A stretch of 28,026 nt of DNA from CAJXCL01 sp964394335. GTDB taxonomy: Bacteria > Nitrospinota > Nitrospinia > CAJXCL01. Below the pieces are notes generated by a model, which searched no databases, had not been told where the DNA came from, and saw only the letters and a list, made by a program, of their open reading frames with translations. Location: the NCBI GenBank assembly GCA_964394335.1, contig CAYMVZ010000019.1, forward strand, positions 1-28,026, read 5' to 3'. The translations under genes and the position numbers were made by a program. Positions within the stretch are counted from its first letter, which is position 1, and each line of letters starts with the position of its first letter. Of the stretch, positions 15,403 through 23,556 are shown one piece after another.

Positions 15403-15942
15403 ATGGAAAAGAAAGAGGAAAAATGTTTTTCTCTATGTTCAAATCGTAGGCAGTTTCTTCTGGCCAGCGGTGTTGCAACAGCAACTGTTGTTCTGACCGG
15501 GATACCCGGATTGGGAGCAAAAAAGGTTGAAGCGGTAACAACCGGCTATCCAAGGCAGAAAATAGCATCACTGAGCAGTCTGAAAACAGGGAAACCTGTT
15601 GAGTTTAAATATCCGGACACCAAAAAATACTCTGGTAGCTTTATTGTTAAATTAGGTACAGAAGGTGGCGGCGGAGTAGGCCCCCAAAAGGATGTAGTTG
15701 CTTTTAATAATTTCTGCCAACACATGGGCGGCAAAATGCTGGATGGAGGATACAAGGCAGCAGATAAAGCGATAGGCCCCTGCCCGTATCATCAGACCAC
15801 CTTTGACTTAACGAGGCATGGAATAGTTATCAGCGGTCATTCAACGGAAAGCATTTCTCAGGTATTACTTGAGGTTGAGGGAAACGATGTGTATGCCGTT
15901 GGCATCATGGGTTTAATTTATGGACGACATAGTAACTTATAA
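15403..15942 (+). CDS. aioB: Rieske [2Fe-2S] subunit of the AioA-like enzyme (AioB-like), Tat-exported
   Basis: A 179-residue protein. The N-terminus has a twin-arginine signal (SNRRQFLL, Arg15-Arg16, then a hydrophobic run), so it would be exported folded and could carry the signal-less large subunit with it, as in arsenite oxidase. The Rieske cluster ligands are Cys105, His107, Cys127 and His130. The two cysteines that form the usual Rieske disulfide are replaced by Gly110 and Tyr129. Loss of this disulfide is known in some AioB proteins. The start is the ATG at 15403, seven bases after AGGAGGTG; a GTG at 15394 overlaps that ribosome site and is rejected. The gene lies 21 bases upstream of the large subunit. 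Confidence 0.92.
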   Translation: MEKKEEKCFSLCSNRRQFLLASGVATATVVLTGIPGLGAKKVEAVTTGYPRQKIASLSSLKTGKPVEFKYPDTKKYSGSFIVKLGTEGGGGVGPQKDVVAFNNFCQHMGGKMLDGGYKAADKAIGPCPYHQTTFDLTRHGIVISGHSTESISQVLLEVEGNDVYAVGIMGLIYGRHSNL

Positions 15943-15963
15943 AATAAAAAGGAGGTGTAATTC

Positions 15964-18753
15964 ATGACACAATATTATCTGCCAAAAGATAGCGTACCAA
16001 TACCGCCGCCCAATGCGGAGGTGTTTACCACAGCATGTGACTATTGTATAGTCGCTTGCGGTTATAAAGTTTATAGATGGCCCCTGGGTAAAGACGGAGG
16101 GCCGAGTGCAAATGATAATGCCTTGCTCGCGGACTTCCCGCTGGATCCTCTCGGAGGCTCAGGAGCTGCCTGGTATGGACCGAATAATCACAATGTGGTT
16201 ATGGCAAATGGTAAGCCTCACAACATAATAGTCGTTGCTGATGCTGAAACCGGAGCTGTAAACTTAAATGGAGACCACAGCATAAGAGGCGGTTGTATTG
16301 CTAAAAAGCCATATAACCCAAATACACCCACAAGGGATAGACTGCAAAGGCCAATGCTTCGTATTTTTGACTCATTGATGCCGGTAAGCTGGGATCTTGC
16401 CACGGACATTTTTGCGGAATTAAGCAATTATGTCATTGACAAATATGGCGCGAATGCCTGGGCGCATAAACAGTATTCCTATCAGTACTGGGAAAATACT
16501 TACGCCCTGACCAAGTTGGCTCTGCGGCATATTGGAACGGCGGCATTTTCGCCACATGATCAGCCGGGACCAGGAGGAGACGCAATAGGATTGCGGGACA
16601 CCGGGTACGCGAAATTCGCGCCCTCTTACTGGGATTGGGCTAATGCGGATACTTTATTTATTTCCGGCACAGACCCATATGAAACAAAAACCGTCCTGTG
16701 GAACGAATGGATAATGCCGGCAATAAAAAAGAAAAAAATGAAGGTAATTATGGTCCTGCCCAGAAGAACAATGGGTGCGGCTTTTGCCGAAGCAAACGGT
16801 GGACTCTTCCTGCAATTGATCCCGGGAACAGATACGGTGCTTCAAAATGCAATCGCCCGGCAAATTATTGAGATGGACGGGATTGATAAAGAGTGGATCA
16901 AGAAATGGACTAACAATAAGTGGGAGACAGATTCCGGCTTTGGACAGGGAACACGTAATTCTCCATGGCAGTGGCGATCTACCTGGGGTAAATTTGAGAC
17001 CAGCGGCTATGACAACGGTAAGAAAAGCTTTAAAACATGGTTGTTTAAGCAAAAGGAATTTGAGCTGAATGCAGCCGCTAAACTTACCGGGGTTTCTGCA
17101 GCAAAGATCAAAAAAGCCGCGGAAATGATGTCACAGAAAAAAGGAAAACCGACTAAGGTATCCATTGCGCTGGAAAAAGGAAACTACTGGTCAAACAATT
17201 ATGGAAATACCGTTTCGATTGCTAGTCTGGCTGTTATTACCGGAACCGGCGGAAGACCGGGACGGATGATCGGCCGGTTAGGTGGTCACCAGCGTGGTGG
17301 CAGAGGCGGCGGAAAGTACATCAGGACAAAAGGGCCGGAAAAGAACGAGGGCCGGAGAAAGAAACCTATTGATCTTGACCGGTGGCTTGTTTCCGGGCAT
17401 GTTCGCTTTGCAAATGTAGTTGGTTGTACGTGGGTAAGCGGAATGGCCGGTTCCCAGGGAGGAATTGGAGATGCCTTTAACCGTCAAACCCGAAAGAATC
17501 CCCATCAAGTTCATAGTTTTAACAAGGCCGAAATCATTTCTACATTGAAAAAGCGAGTGGACAGCGGTGGTATGGTAGTTGCCAACTGGGATATCTATCT
17601 TCGTGATCCTATTGGAGTGAAATACGCGGATATTGTTTTTCCAGCCGCAACATGGGGCGAGGTAGATTTCGCGCGGGCTAATGGAGAACGCCGGTGCCGG
17701 CTTTACCAGAAATTCTATGACGCCCCGGGCGACGCAAAGCCTGATTGGTGGATTGCGGCGCAAATAGCCACCAAAATGGGATTCCCGGGATTTGATTGGA
17801 AAGATTCCAACCAGGTCTTTGAAGAAACTGCCAGATTCAGCAGAAAGAGCAGGGTAGCTTATGATTCGATTGTATGGATGGCAAAGAAAAATGGCATGAA
17901 AGGTCATGAACTGCTCGGAAAGCTCGGTACAACAGGAATCCAGGCACCTGTCCGCATTATGGATAAAGCCTATGCAAACAGTAAAGACCCAAGAATAAAC
18001 AGGCCGGGCCGAAAATATGCCGGTGACCAGCAGGAAGTGCTAAAAGGTCTTGAGTGGCGTGGCGGTGTGTTATTCGCTACGGTAAGACAGCATGATACGG
18101 AAATGAAGTTGCCGGAAACGGGACATCCAGAACGCACCATTTTTAATAAGCTGGAATTGAAATACAAATCCCAGACCGGTAAGTTGAACCTGCTGAAATC
18201 TCCGTGGAACCAGTTTTCCGATTTCTGGGAATGGTGGAGACCAAAGGGAGATGAACTTTGGGTAACCAACGGCCGTATTAATGAAATATGGCAGTCTGGT
18301 TTCGACGATATGTTCCGTCGGCCTTACATTACCCAGCGGTTCCCTGAAAACTGGCTTGAGATTCATCCTGAAGACGCAAAGAAAAGGGGAATTGAGAGTG
18401 GTGATCAGCTTGTTATCTCATGTGATAGAGTGCCTATACAAAAAGACTATAATCAGGCAGTCTTCAGTGGAGACTTCATGTTCTCCAACCTGATGAAGCA
18501 GGGCCATATCAAGCTAACCAAGGCATCTATAACAGGGGTTGCAATAGTTACACCGATTGTGAGGAAGGGTACAACCTGGACCTACTTCCAGAATCCACAT
18601 CAACCGGCTAATGCCCTTGTTCCAATGGTTCCTGATTGGGTTACCAACAGGTACCGCTTTAAGCTTGGTGTGGGCAAAGTTAAAAAGATAGGAGAATCTC
18701 CTTACAAGAAGACATTCCGTGCATTCTCCTGGGCAAGAAGAGACATAGTATAA
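15964..18753 (+). CDS. aioA: AioA-like molybdopterin oxidoreductase, catalytic subunit
   Basis: A 929-residue member of the DMSO reductase superfamily, closest by motif to arsenite oxidase AioA (about 825 residues). C25-x2-C28-x3-C32 with Ser106 in HSIRGG fits a [3Fe-4S] cluster. The Mo site keeps the AioA pattern: His198 in place of His195, and R438-x3-H442 (RLGGH) in place of Arg419/His423. The Mo-facing Ala199 is Gly202 and the substrate-site Glu203 is Asp206. There is no signal peptide, so it should leave the cell with the Tat-exported Rieske subunit. Extra length lies partly around 310-360 and at the C-terminus. It may oxidise arsenite or another small oxyanion. The ribosome site is GGAGGTG, and a strong terminator follows. 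The symbol marks the family, not proven function. Confidence 0.88.
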   Translation: MTQYYLPKDSVPIPPPNAEVFTTACDYCIVACGYKVYRWPLGKDGGPSANDNALLADFPLDPLGGSGAAWYGPNNHNVVMANGKPHNIIVVADAETGAVNLNGDHSIRGGCIAKKPYNPNTPTRDRLQRPMLRIFDSLMPVSWDLATDIFAELSNYVIDKYGANAWAHKQYSYQYWENTYALTKLALRHIGTAAFSPHDQPGPGGDAIGLRDTGYAKFAPSYWDWANADTLFISGTDPYETKTVLWNEWIMPAIKKKKMKVIMVLPRRTMGAAFAEANGGLFLQLIPGTDTVLQNAIARQIIEMDGIDKEWIKKWTNNKWETDSGFGQGTRNSPWQWRSTWGKFETSGYDNGKKSFKTWLFKQKEFELNAAAKLTGVSAAKIKKAAEMMSQKKGKPTKVSIALEKGNYWSNNYGNTVSIASLAVITGTGGRPGRMIGRLGGHQRGGRGGGKYIRTKGPEKNEGRRKKPIDLDRWLVSGHVRFANVVGCTWVSGMAGSQGGIGDAFNRQTRKNPHQVHSFNKAEIISTLKKRVDSGGMVVANWDIYLRDPIGVKYADIVFPAATWGEVDFARANGERRCRLYQKFYDAPGDAKPDWWIAAQIATKMGFPGFDWKDSNQVFEETARFSRKSRVAYDSIVWMAKKNGMKGHELLGKLGTTGIQAPVRIMDKAYANSKDPRINRPGRKYAGDQQEVLKGLEWRGGVLFATVRQHDTEMKLPETGHPERTIFNKLELKYKSQTGKLNLLKSPWNQFSDFWEWWRPKGDELWVTNGRINEIWQSGFDDMFRRPYITQRFPENWLEIHPEDAKKRGIESGDQLVISCDRVPIQKDYNQAVFSGDFMFSNLMKQGHIKLTKASITGVAIVTPIVRKGTTWTYFQNPHQPANALVPMVPDWVTNRYRFKLGVGKVKKIGESPYKKTFRAFSWARRDIV

Positions 18754-18780
18754 AGTACTAATGCTATGCTGATTCACAAA

Positions 18781-18812
18781 AAAGAGGGGAGTTTTCACTC
18801 CCCTCTTTTTTT
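18781..18812 (+). terminator. Strong rho-independent terminator of the AioA-like operon
   Basis: AAAGAGGGGAG and CTCCCCTCTTT form an 11-bp stem with loop TTTTCA, followed by a T-run, 28 bases after the stop codon of the large subunit. This closes the four-gene operon. Confidence 0.93.
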
Positions 18813-18830
18813 ATAAATTTAAAATAAATA

Positions 18831-18969
18831 TTAAGAAACCTCTGATTAAGTCCGTTTATGTCATTTCGAACGCAGTGAGAAATCTGAGAAGTAATTGATT
18901 GTATTGCCATCACCAAGAGAAAGATTTCTCGTTTTACTCGAAATGACAAGTTAATCAGAGGTTCCTTAA
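18831..18969. mobile_element. 139-base palindromic MITE-like element
   Basis: The ends (TTAAG-A/G-AACCTCTGATTAA) are inverted repeats matching at about 19 of 21 positions. Inside them GTCATTTCGA...GAGAAATCT faces its own imperfect reverse complement, so the whole unit can fold into one long hairpin. It has no coding capacity. The inner motif is of a kind found dispersed in many bacterial genomes. Confidence 0.75.
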
Positions 18970-18971
18970 AT

Positions 18972-19023
18972 CACAAATTTCGCAAATTACACGAATAAAT
19001 TTGTGTAATTCGCGCAATTTGTA
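18972..19023. repeat. Imperfect inverted repeat upstream of the HEAT gene
   Basis: CACAAATTTCGCAAATTACACG faces TGTGTAATTCGCGCAATTTGT with few mismatches. It directly follows the MITE-like element and ends about 25 bases before the HEAT-repeat gene. Confidence 0.6.
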
Positions 19024-19049
19024 GTTTACAACCTTATTAAAAAGAAAAG

Positions 19050-21245
19050 ATGATGTCAAAAAAGATAGAAGCAGCAGATGCGATTGCATTGTGCCTGAAA
19101 GGCAAACTTGCTATGACCAGGATGGCGGCCATCCAGGCGCTTGGAGAAATAGGGATTTGTTCTTCCATGAAAGACCTGGTTGGTTGTTTAAATGATCCGG
19201 ATCCGGATGTGCGGATAGACGCCGCGGAAGCCCTCGGTAAAATTCAAAGTAAAGACTCATTGGATCCTCTGTTAGACGTTACTAAAGCCATAGACGGAGA
19301 TCTTGTTATTACCGCTGTCAGGTCTTTGGGCCAGATTAGCGACAGAACTGATAAGAAGGTAGTAGACCGGTTAATTGAAGCGCTTGAGGATGATGATGCT
19401 GTGTATCGGCCGGATGAGGATTTGGAGGATGAAATGGATTTTGATCCGTCATTTGACGTGCATCTCGAAGCAGTTAGAGCTCTTGGGAAGATTGGGGACC
19501 CAAAGGCTGTAGACCCTCTTGTTAAATATCTTACAGATGAATTTGCCCAGGATATTAGCCATGATATTTTTCGCGCCCTGATTAGCATAAAAGATGAGGC
19601 GGCTGTGGATATATTAATTAAATTACTTAAGGATTCCGATGATCTCCTCCGAAAGCGCATCGCAGGTCTTCTTGGAGATGTAGACCACCCAAAAGCCGTT
19701 GAGGTATTGACAAATACCCTGCTTGATAAGAATGCAGATGTACGGATTAGCGCTGCCGGTTCTCTGGTAAAAGTTGGAGACCCTAAAAATATCCTTGTTC
19801 CCCTTGCTCTTTTATTGAAGGATCAGGATCAGGAGGTGAGGGCTGAAGTTACAGGTTTATTTGCACAAATTGACGATCCTAAGGTAATTGAGCATCTTCT
19901 TCCTATGCTCAAGGACCCTGTTAGAAATGTACGAAAAAAAGCCGCTGAAGTTCTGGGAAAGTTGCAAACCAGTGAAGCGGTTGACCCACTTCTGGAGTTA
20001 TTAAAAGAATCGGATGAATTTGTTCAGTGTGAAGTGATTAAATCTTTAGGAAAAATTGGGGATAAAAAGGCATTAGAACCGCTTTATGCCATTATAGAAG
20101 ACATTAAAAAGGAAGTATACACCCGCATTACTGCAATTCATGCTGTTACAAGAATTGGAGGCCCTGAAATACTGGAGGTTTTAAAAAAGAGTATTGAGAG
20201 TAATGAAAAAGAGATCATCCTTTCAGCAATGGTTGCCCTGGAAAAGATCAGGTTGCCGGAAGCCAGATCCATTATTATTTCAGTATTTGATGAACCTGAA
20301 GAGGAAAAAGATGAAGGTGAAGTTCAAGGTGAAAACGATTCCAATAAAAAAGAGGTAAATCCAGTAGAGCATCTTTCTAACGGGGCAAAACCTGAGAATG
20401 ATAAAGATAAAACCCGGGAAAACAATGAATTCGACATTGAAACCAATGATGAAGTGATATCTGAGGTCAAAGATGAAAATTCAAAAGAGGAGAAAGATGA
20501 ACATGCTGATGAGGAAAAAGAAATTGCTGAAACGGACCAGATAATAGATGAAAAGTGCACTGATGAAGAGGCTGAAGATAAGGCAGAGGATGAGGGTATG
20601 AAAATTGTTCAGGAAAAGTATAAAAAAACATTTGCAGCAAGAGTTCTTGGAAATATTTCAACTCCCGAGTCCATTGATGTCTTAATTTCTCTGCTGGATA
20701 GTGATGATCTGGATTTGGTAATAGAGGCAATCATCTCGCTTGGAAATATGCAGAAAAAAGAGTTCTTTACAAATATTGAGCCATTCCTTAATCACGAACA
20801 ACGAGAAATGAGACTTGCCGCTTTAGAAGCCCTGGGTAAAATCAAAAATGAAGATGCAATCGATCTGCTTTGTAAAATTTTAAAAGAGGACGAAGATCCA
20901 TTTATTCGTGAAGCAGCAGTCAGGTCTCTTGGACAAATCGGTACTCCAAAAGCTTTGGAAGTATTTCTGGAAGTGTTAAAGGACGATTCAAGGGAGGTGA
21001 GAAGGCAGGCTGTTGTAAATCTCGGTACGTTTAAAGATCGTAAGGCAATAGAACTTTTGTTGGGTTCATTATATGATTATGAGAATTTCGGGGAACTACG
21101 CAAAGAGATAGCTCAATCCTTGAAAAATATTGGGAATCCCGAAATTGTGGACCAATTAATTGGAGTTATAAAAAATAACAAACAGCAGGCAAATCATTGG
21201 ATAGCTATGGCGGCATTAACGGAAATCTATCGGAAAGCGGCATAG
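19050..21245 (+). CDS. HEAT-repeat (PBS lyase-like) scaffold protein with acidic linker
   Basis: A 731-residue protein with no signal peptide or membrane segment, so probably cytoplasmic. Residues 1-410 hold about a dozen HEAT-like units with the pattern D-P-x-x-x-V-R-x-x-A-x-x-A-L-G-x-I. A highly charged Glu/Asp/Lys linker covers about 413-520, and three to five more repeats fill the C-terminus (such as DPFIREAAVRSLGQIGTPKA). Such proteins act as binding platforms or assembly factors; some PBS-lyase-like members handle tetrapyrroles. No catalytic motif is visible. It stands between two respiratory operons but has its own leader. There is no strong ribosome site before ATGATG. Its partner is unknown. 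Confidence 0.85.
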   Translation: MMSKKIEAADAIALCLKGKLAMTRMAAIQALGEIGICSSMKDLVGCLNDPDPDVRIDAAEALGKIQSKDSLDPLLDVTKAIDGDLVITAVRSLGQISDRTDKKVVDRLIEALEDDDAVYRPDEDLEDEMDFDPSFDVHLEAVRALGKIGDPKAVDPLVKYLTDEFAQDISHDIFRALISIKDEAAVDILIKLLKDSDDLLRKRIAGLLGDVDHPKAVEVLTNTLLDKNADVRISAAGSLVKVGDPKNILVPLALLLKDQDQEVRAEVTGLFAQIDDPKVIEHLLPMLKDPVRNVRKKAAEVLGKLQTSEAVDPLLELLKESDEFVQCEVIKSLGKIGDKKALEPLYAIIEDIKKEVYTRITAIHAVTRIGGPEILEVLKKSIESNEKEIILSAMVALEKIRLPEARSIIISVFDEPEEEKDEGEVQGENDSNKKEVNPVEHLSNGAKPENDKDKTRENNEFDIETNDEVISEVKDENSKEEKDEHADEEKEIAETDQIIDEKCTDEEAEDKAEDEGMKIVQEKYKKTFAARVLGNISTPESIDVLISLLDSDDLDLVIEAIISLGNMQKKEFFTNIEPFLNHEQREMRLAALEALGKIKNEDAIDLLCKILKEDEDPFIREAAVRSLGQIGTPKALEVFLEVLKDDSREVRRQAVVNLGTFKDRKAIELLLGSLYDYENFGELRKEIAQSLKNIGNPEIVDQLIGVIKNNKQQANHWIAMAALTEIYRKAA

Positions 21246-21317
21246 TGTTGGTTGGGACGCAGTGGTCATGCCGCTTTACGGCACACCCTGGAACCATGAA
21301 AATTTGTCAACGCTTAT

Positions 21318-21348
21318 GGATTCCCGCTAAAAGCGTGCGGGAATGACA
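21318..21348. repeat. Dispersed GTCATTCCCG-type palindrome, copy 2
   Basis: ATTCCCGC and GCGGGAAT form a perfect 8-bp stem around TAAAAGCGT, followed by GACA. Same family as 388-418. Confidence 0.65.
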
Positions 21349-21384
21349 TGTTATGGTTTCGGGGATGACATTTTTGCTTATTTT

Positions 21385-21410
21385 GTCATTCCTACGAAAG
21401 TGGGAATCTA
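21385..21410. repeat. Dispersed GTCATTCC-type palindrome, copy 3
   Basis: GTCATTCCTAC-GAAA-GTGGGAATC is an imperfect hairpin of the same family, in tandem with copy 2. Confidence 0.65.
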
Positions 21411-21546
21411 AATTGTTACAGCAGATAAACGCAGATTTTTAGGATGTTTAAGTTAGAAATTAATGGTTATTCGAAATAACAAAAAAAAACGAGGAACAAA
21501 CAACTAAAAAATTATTTTATTAATTTATTTTAAGGAGGGGATCAGG

Positions 21547-22248
21547 ATGAGAATTTTATGTTCAATAATTATTTTGATGCTGGCGCTTTTCCAACCAGTT
21601 TTTTCCTTTGCCGGTGAAAAGGAGGAGGCCATGGGGAAGCAACTTTTTATGCGATATTGCATGCAGTGCCATGGGGAGCAGGGCCTGGGTAATGGACCAA
21701 ATGTTAAGGCCGCAGAAATGGATCCGGGGCCCAGGGATTTGTGTGATGTTGAAAAACCATACATGAAGACGAAAGATAATGCTTATTTAATTACAGCTAT
21801 TGCTGACGGCGGGTTAGGGATAGACAAATCAGCCCTGATGCCACAGTTTAAATACACACTTTCTGATTATCAAATATTCACCATAGCAGCTTTTATTCGG
21901 ACTCTTCACAAGCATGACTCGCCTCCTCTTGATTTTTCAAAAGCAAAAAGGACAAAAGAAACTTTGCCTGTCAAAAAAATAGAAGCGGGTAAAGCCAGTA
22001 AAAGGGATAAACTGATGGGAAAAAAAGTTTATAAAAAATATGGTTGTTCGGGATGTCACGCGATAAATGAAAACGGCGGTTCCACAGGAGGTGATTTATC
22101 AACGGTTGGATTGAAACATGATGCCCATAAGATGTGGCAGATTATCAAAGATCCTTTATCAGTGAACACCGACTCAAAAATGCCGGCATATAATATAGAC
22201 GAAAAAACTGGAGCAATTCTGGTCAAATATTTGTCGTCTTTGAAATAA
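21547..22248 (+). CDS. Exported diheme cytochrome c
   Basis: A 233-residue protein with a signal peptide (LCSIIILMLALFQPVFSFA). It has two class I-type cytochrome c domains: the first with CMQCHGEQGLGNGP and a distal Met in ALMPQF, the second with CSGCHAINENGGSTGGDL and a distal Met in SKMPAYN. It should shuttle electrons in the periplasm or sit as a subunit of the neighbouring enzymes. It opens the second respiratory operon, ahead of an NxrC-like heme protein and a bd-like oxidase with its own cytochrome c domain, so it is a natural donor to that oxidase. The ribosome site is AAGGAGGGG. Confidence 0.92.
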   Translation: MRILCSIIILMLALFQPVFSFAGEKEEAMGKQLFMRYCMQCHGEQGLGNGPNVKAAEMDPGPRDLCDVEKPYMKTKDNAYLITAIADGGLGIDKSALMPQFKYTLSDYQIFTIAAFIRTLHKHDSPPLDFSKAKRTKETLPVKKIEAGKASKRDKLMGKKVYKKYGCSGCHAINENGGSTGGDLSTVGLKHDAHKMWQIIKDPLSVNTDSKMPAYNIDEKTGAILVKYLSSLK

Positions 22249-22330
22249 TAAAAAAAAGAAAAAACTGTTGTGCAATGGAAAGTTTTCTGTTATTGTGTTG
22301 GCCTTTAACTTTAATTAGGAGGTGGGTAGC

Positions 22331-23362
22331 ATGGGAAATCTAATGAAAGCTGGTTTTTTTATTGCGATTATTGCTTGCTTTTTAGCGCAGCCCCTTTACG
22401 CTGGGGACACTCACGATCTGGTATCTTCAAAGGTAGGTGCCGCTCCAAAAGTCGACGGCAGCGGTGATGACGCGCAGTGGAAAAGCGCAAAAAAAGTGGC
22501 TGTTGAGGCTGAGGATGGACCTGAAATAACCGTACAGTCAGTTCATACAGATAGTGAGATTTTTTTCCTTATCCAGGTGGTTGGAGATTTGGATCATTCC
22601 ATAAACATGGATCAATGGGTCTATGACGGCAGCAAGTGGACTGTTAAACAGGAGGAGAGAGTAGATGAAAAATGGGCAGCCGATACGGACCGGTTTGCTT
22701 TCCAATGGCCTATAACGGACGCAACACAAATTAAGAAAAATATAAAAGGGAAGGAGTATTCCTTTGTGCAGAAGGGGTGCGCCACAATCTGTCACTCCCC
22801 TGAGAAAGAAGATAAGATGTATCTCCTCGGTGCGGATCAGAAAACCGATGTCTGGATGTGGAAATCCTCCCTCACAAATCCTTTAAATTATGCGGATGAC
22901 TGGTTTCAGGATTCCACCAATATAGCTGTAGCTGAAGAGGCGGACAAGCCAAAAAGGGTTGCCGCCGCGCAAAAAGGGGATGAAGCGTTAGGATATGTAC
23001 AAAACAAAGATGGTGATAAACCAAAATGGATGCCTAAAGGAGGGCCGAACAAAGCTTTCCTTATTAAAGGCGATGAAGTCCCCCTGGACATGTCCAAAAT
23101 TAAAAAAGGCGACACTATCCCGGGATGGCTTTTATCCAGACCAAAAGGAAGCGGTGGCGATGTTAATGCCGGTGGAAAATACGATGAGGAAGAGGCGGCC
23201 TGGACTTTGGAGTTTGGTAGAAAGCTTAAAACCGGAGATGCCGCAAACGATGTTCAATTTGATACAGGAAAGTCTTATTATTTTGGCATATCTACTTGGG
23301 ATAACGACAGACTGCAGAAGCATACCAGGGTAAAAAAACCTTTTCTGATGTCATTTAAATAG
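22331..23362 (+). CDS. NxrC/ethylbenzene dehydrogenase gamma-like heme-binding protein
   Basis: A 343-residue exported protein with a signal peptide ending near LYAGD. It has the EB_dh fold pattern of heme-binding gamma subunits of type II DMSO-reductase enzymes and NxrC of nitrite oxidisers: an N-terminal DGSGDDAQWKSA beta segment, RFAFQWP, and a late YYFGISTWDND motif. It contains C150-x3-C154-H155 (CATICH), a CX3CH rather than CXXCH site, which could bind heme c covalently. No matching alpha or beta subunits are in the window. The start is the ATG at 22331, seven bases after AGGAGGT; a GTG at 22322 overlaps that site. It probably passes electrons between the diheme cytochrome and the oxidase encoded next. 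Confidence 0.85.
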   Translation: MGNLMKAGFFIAIIACFLAQPLYAGDTHDLVSSKVGAAPKVDGSGDDAQWKSAKKVAVEAEDGPEITVQSVHTDSEIFFLIQVVGDLDHSINMDQWVYDGSKWTVKQEERVDEKWAADTDRFAFQWPITDATQIKKNIKGKEYSFVQKGCATICHSPEKEDKMYLLGADQKTDVWMWKSSLTNPLNYADDWFQDSTNIAVAEEADKPKRVAAAQKGDEALGYVQNKDGDKPKWMPKGGPNKAFLIKGDEVPLDMSKIKKGDTIPGWLLSRPKGSGGDVNAGGKYDEEEAAWTLEFGRKLKTGDAANDVQFDTGKSYYFGISTWDNDRLQKHTRVKKPFLMSFK

Positions 23363-23510
23363 TTCCTAATAAATGCGCAGTGAACTGTCTCATTGTTTTT
23401 GAATTGCAATGAGCATCTCGGCGCGAAGAAAAAAAAGAATGGAATAGTCAATGGCAATACAAGGTGAAGAGGAGCACTACGCATAGGTTTATGGGAGTTT
23501 TTAACAGTAT

Positions 23511-23538
23511 GAGATTCCAGATGAAGTCTGGAATGACA
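23511..23538. repeat. Dispersed GTCATTCC-type palindrome, copy 4, just upstream of the oxidase start
   Basis: ATTCCAGA-TGAAG-TCTGGAAT forms a perfect 8-bp stem followed by GACA. It falls inside an upstream extension of the oxidase reading frame, which supports the downstream start at 23557. Confidence 0.65.
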
Positions 23539-23556
23539 ATTATCGGACAGCCTTCT

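Larger units (their letters stand above)
21246..21546. other. Intergenic region with REP-like palindromes before the oxidase operon
   Basis: Contains two GTCATTCC-type palindromes, a small GCCG-CTTTA-CGGC hairpin near 21272, and the ribosome site of the next gene. No gene and no clear promoter were found. Confidence 0.5.

Noticed and set aside
17278..17907. 209-residue minus-strand frame inside the AioA-like gene
   Set aside because: It is a shadow frame opposite a well-supported enzyme gene.
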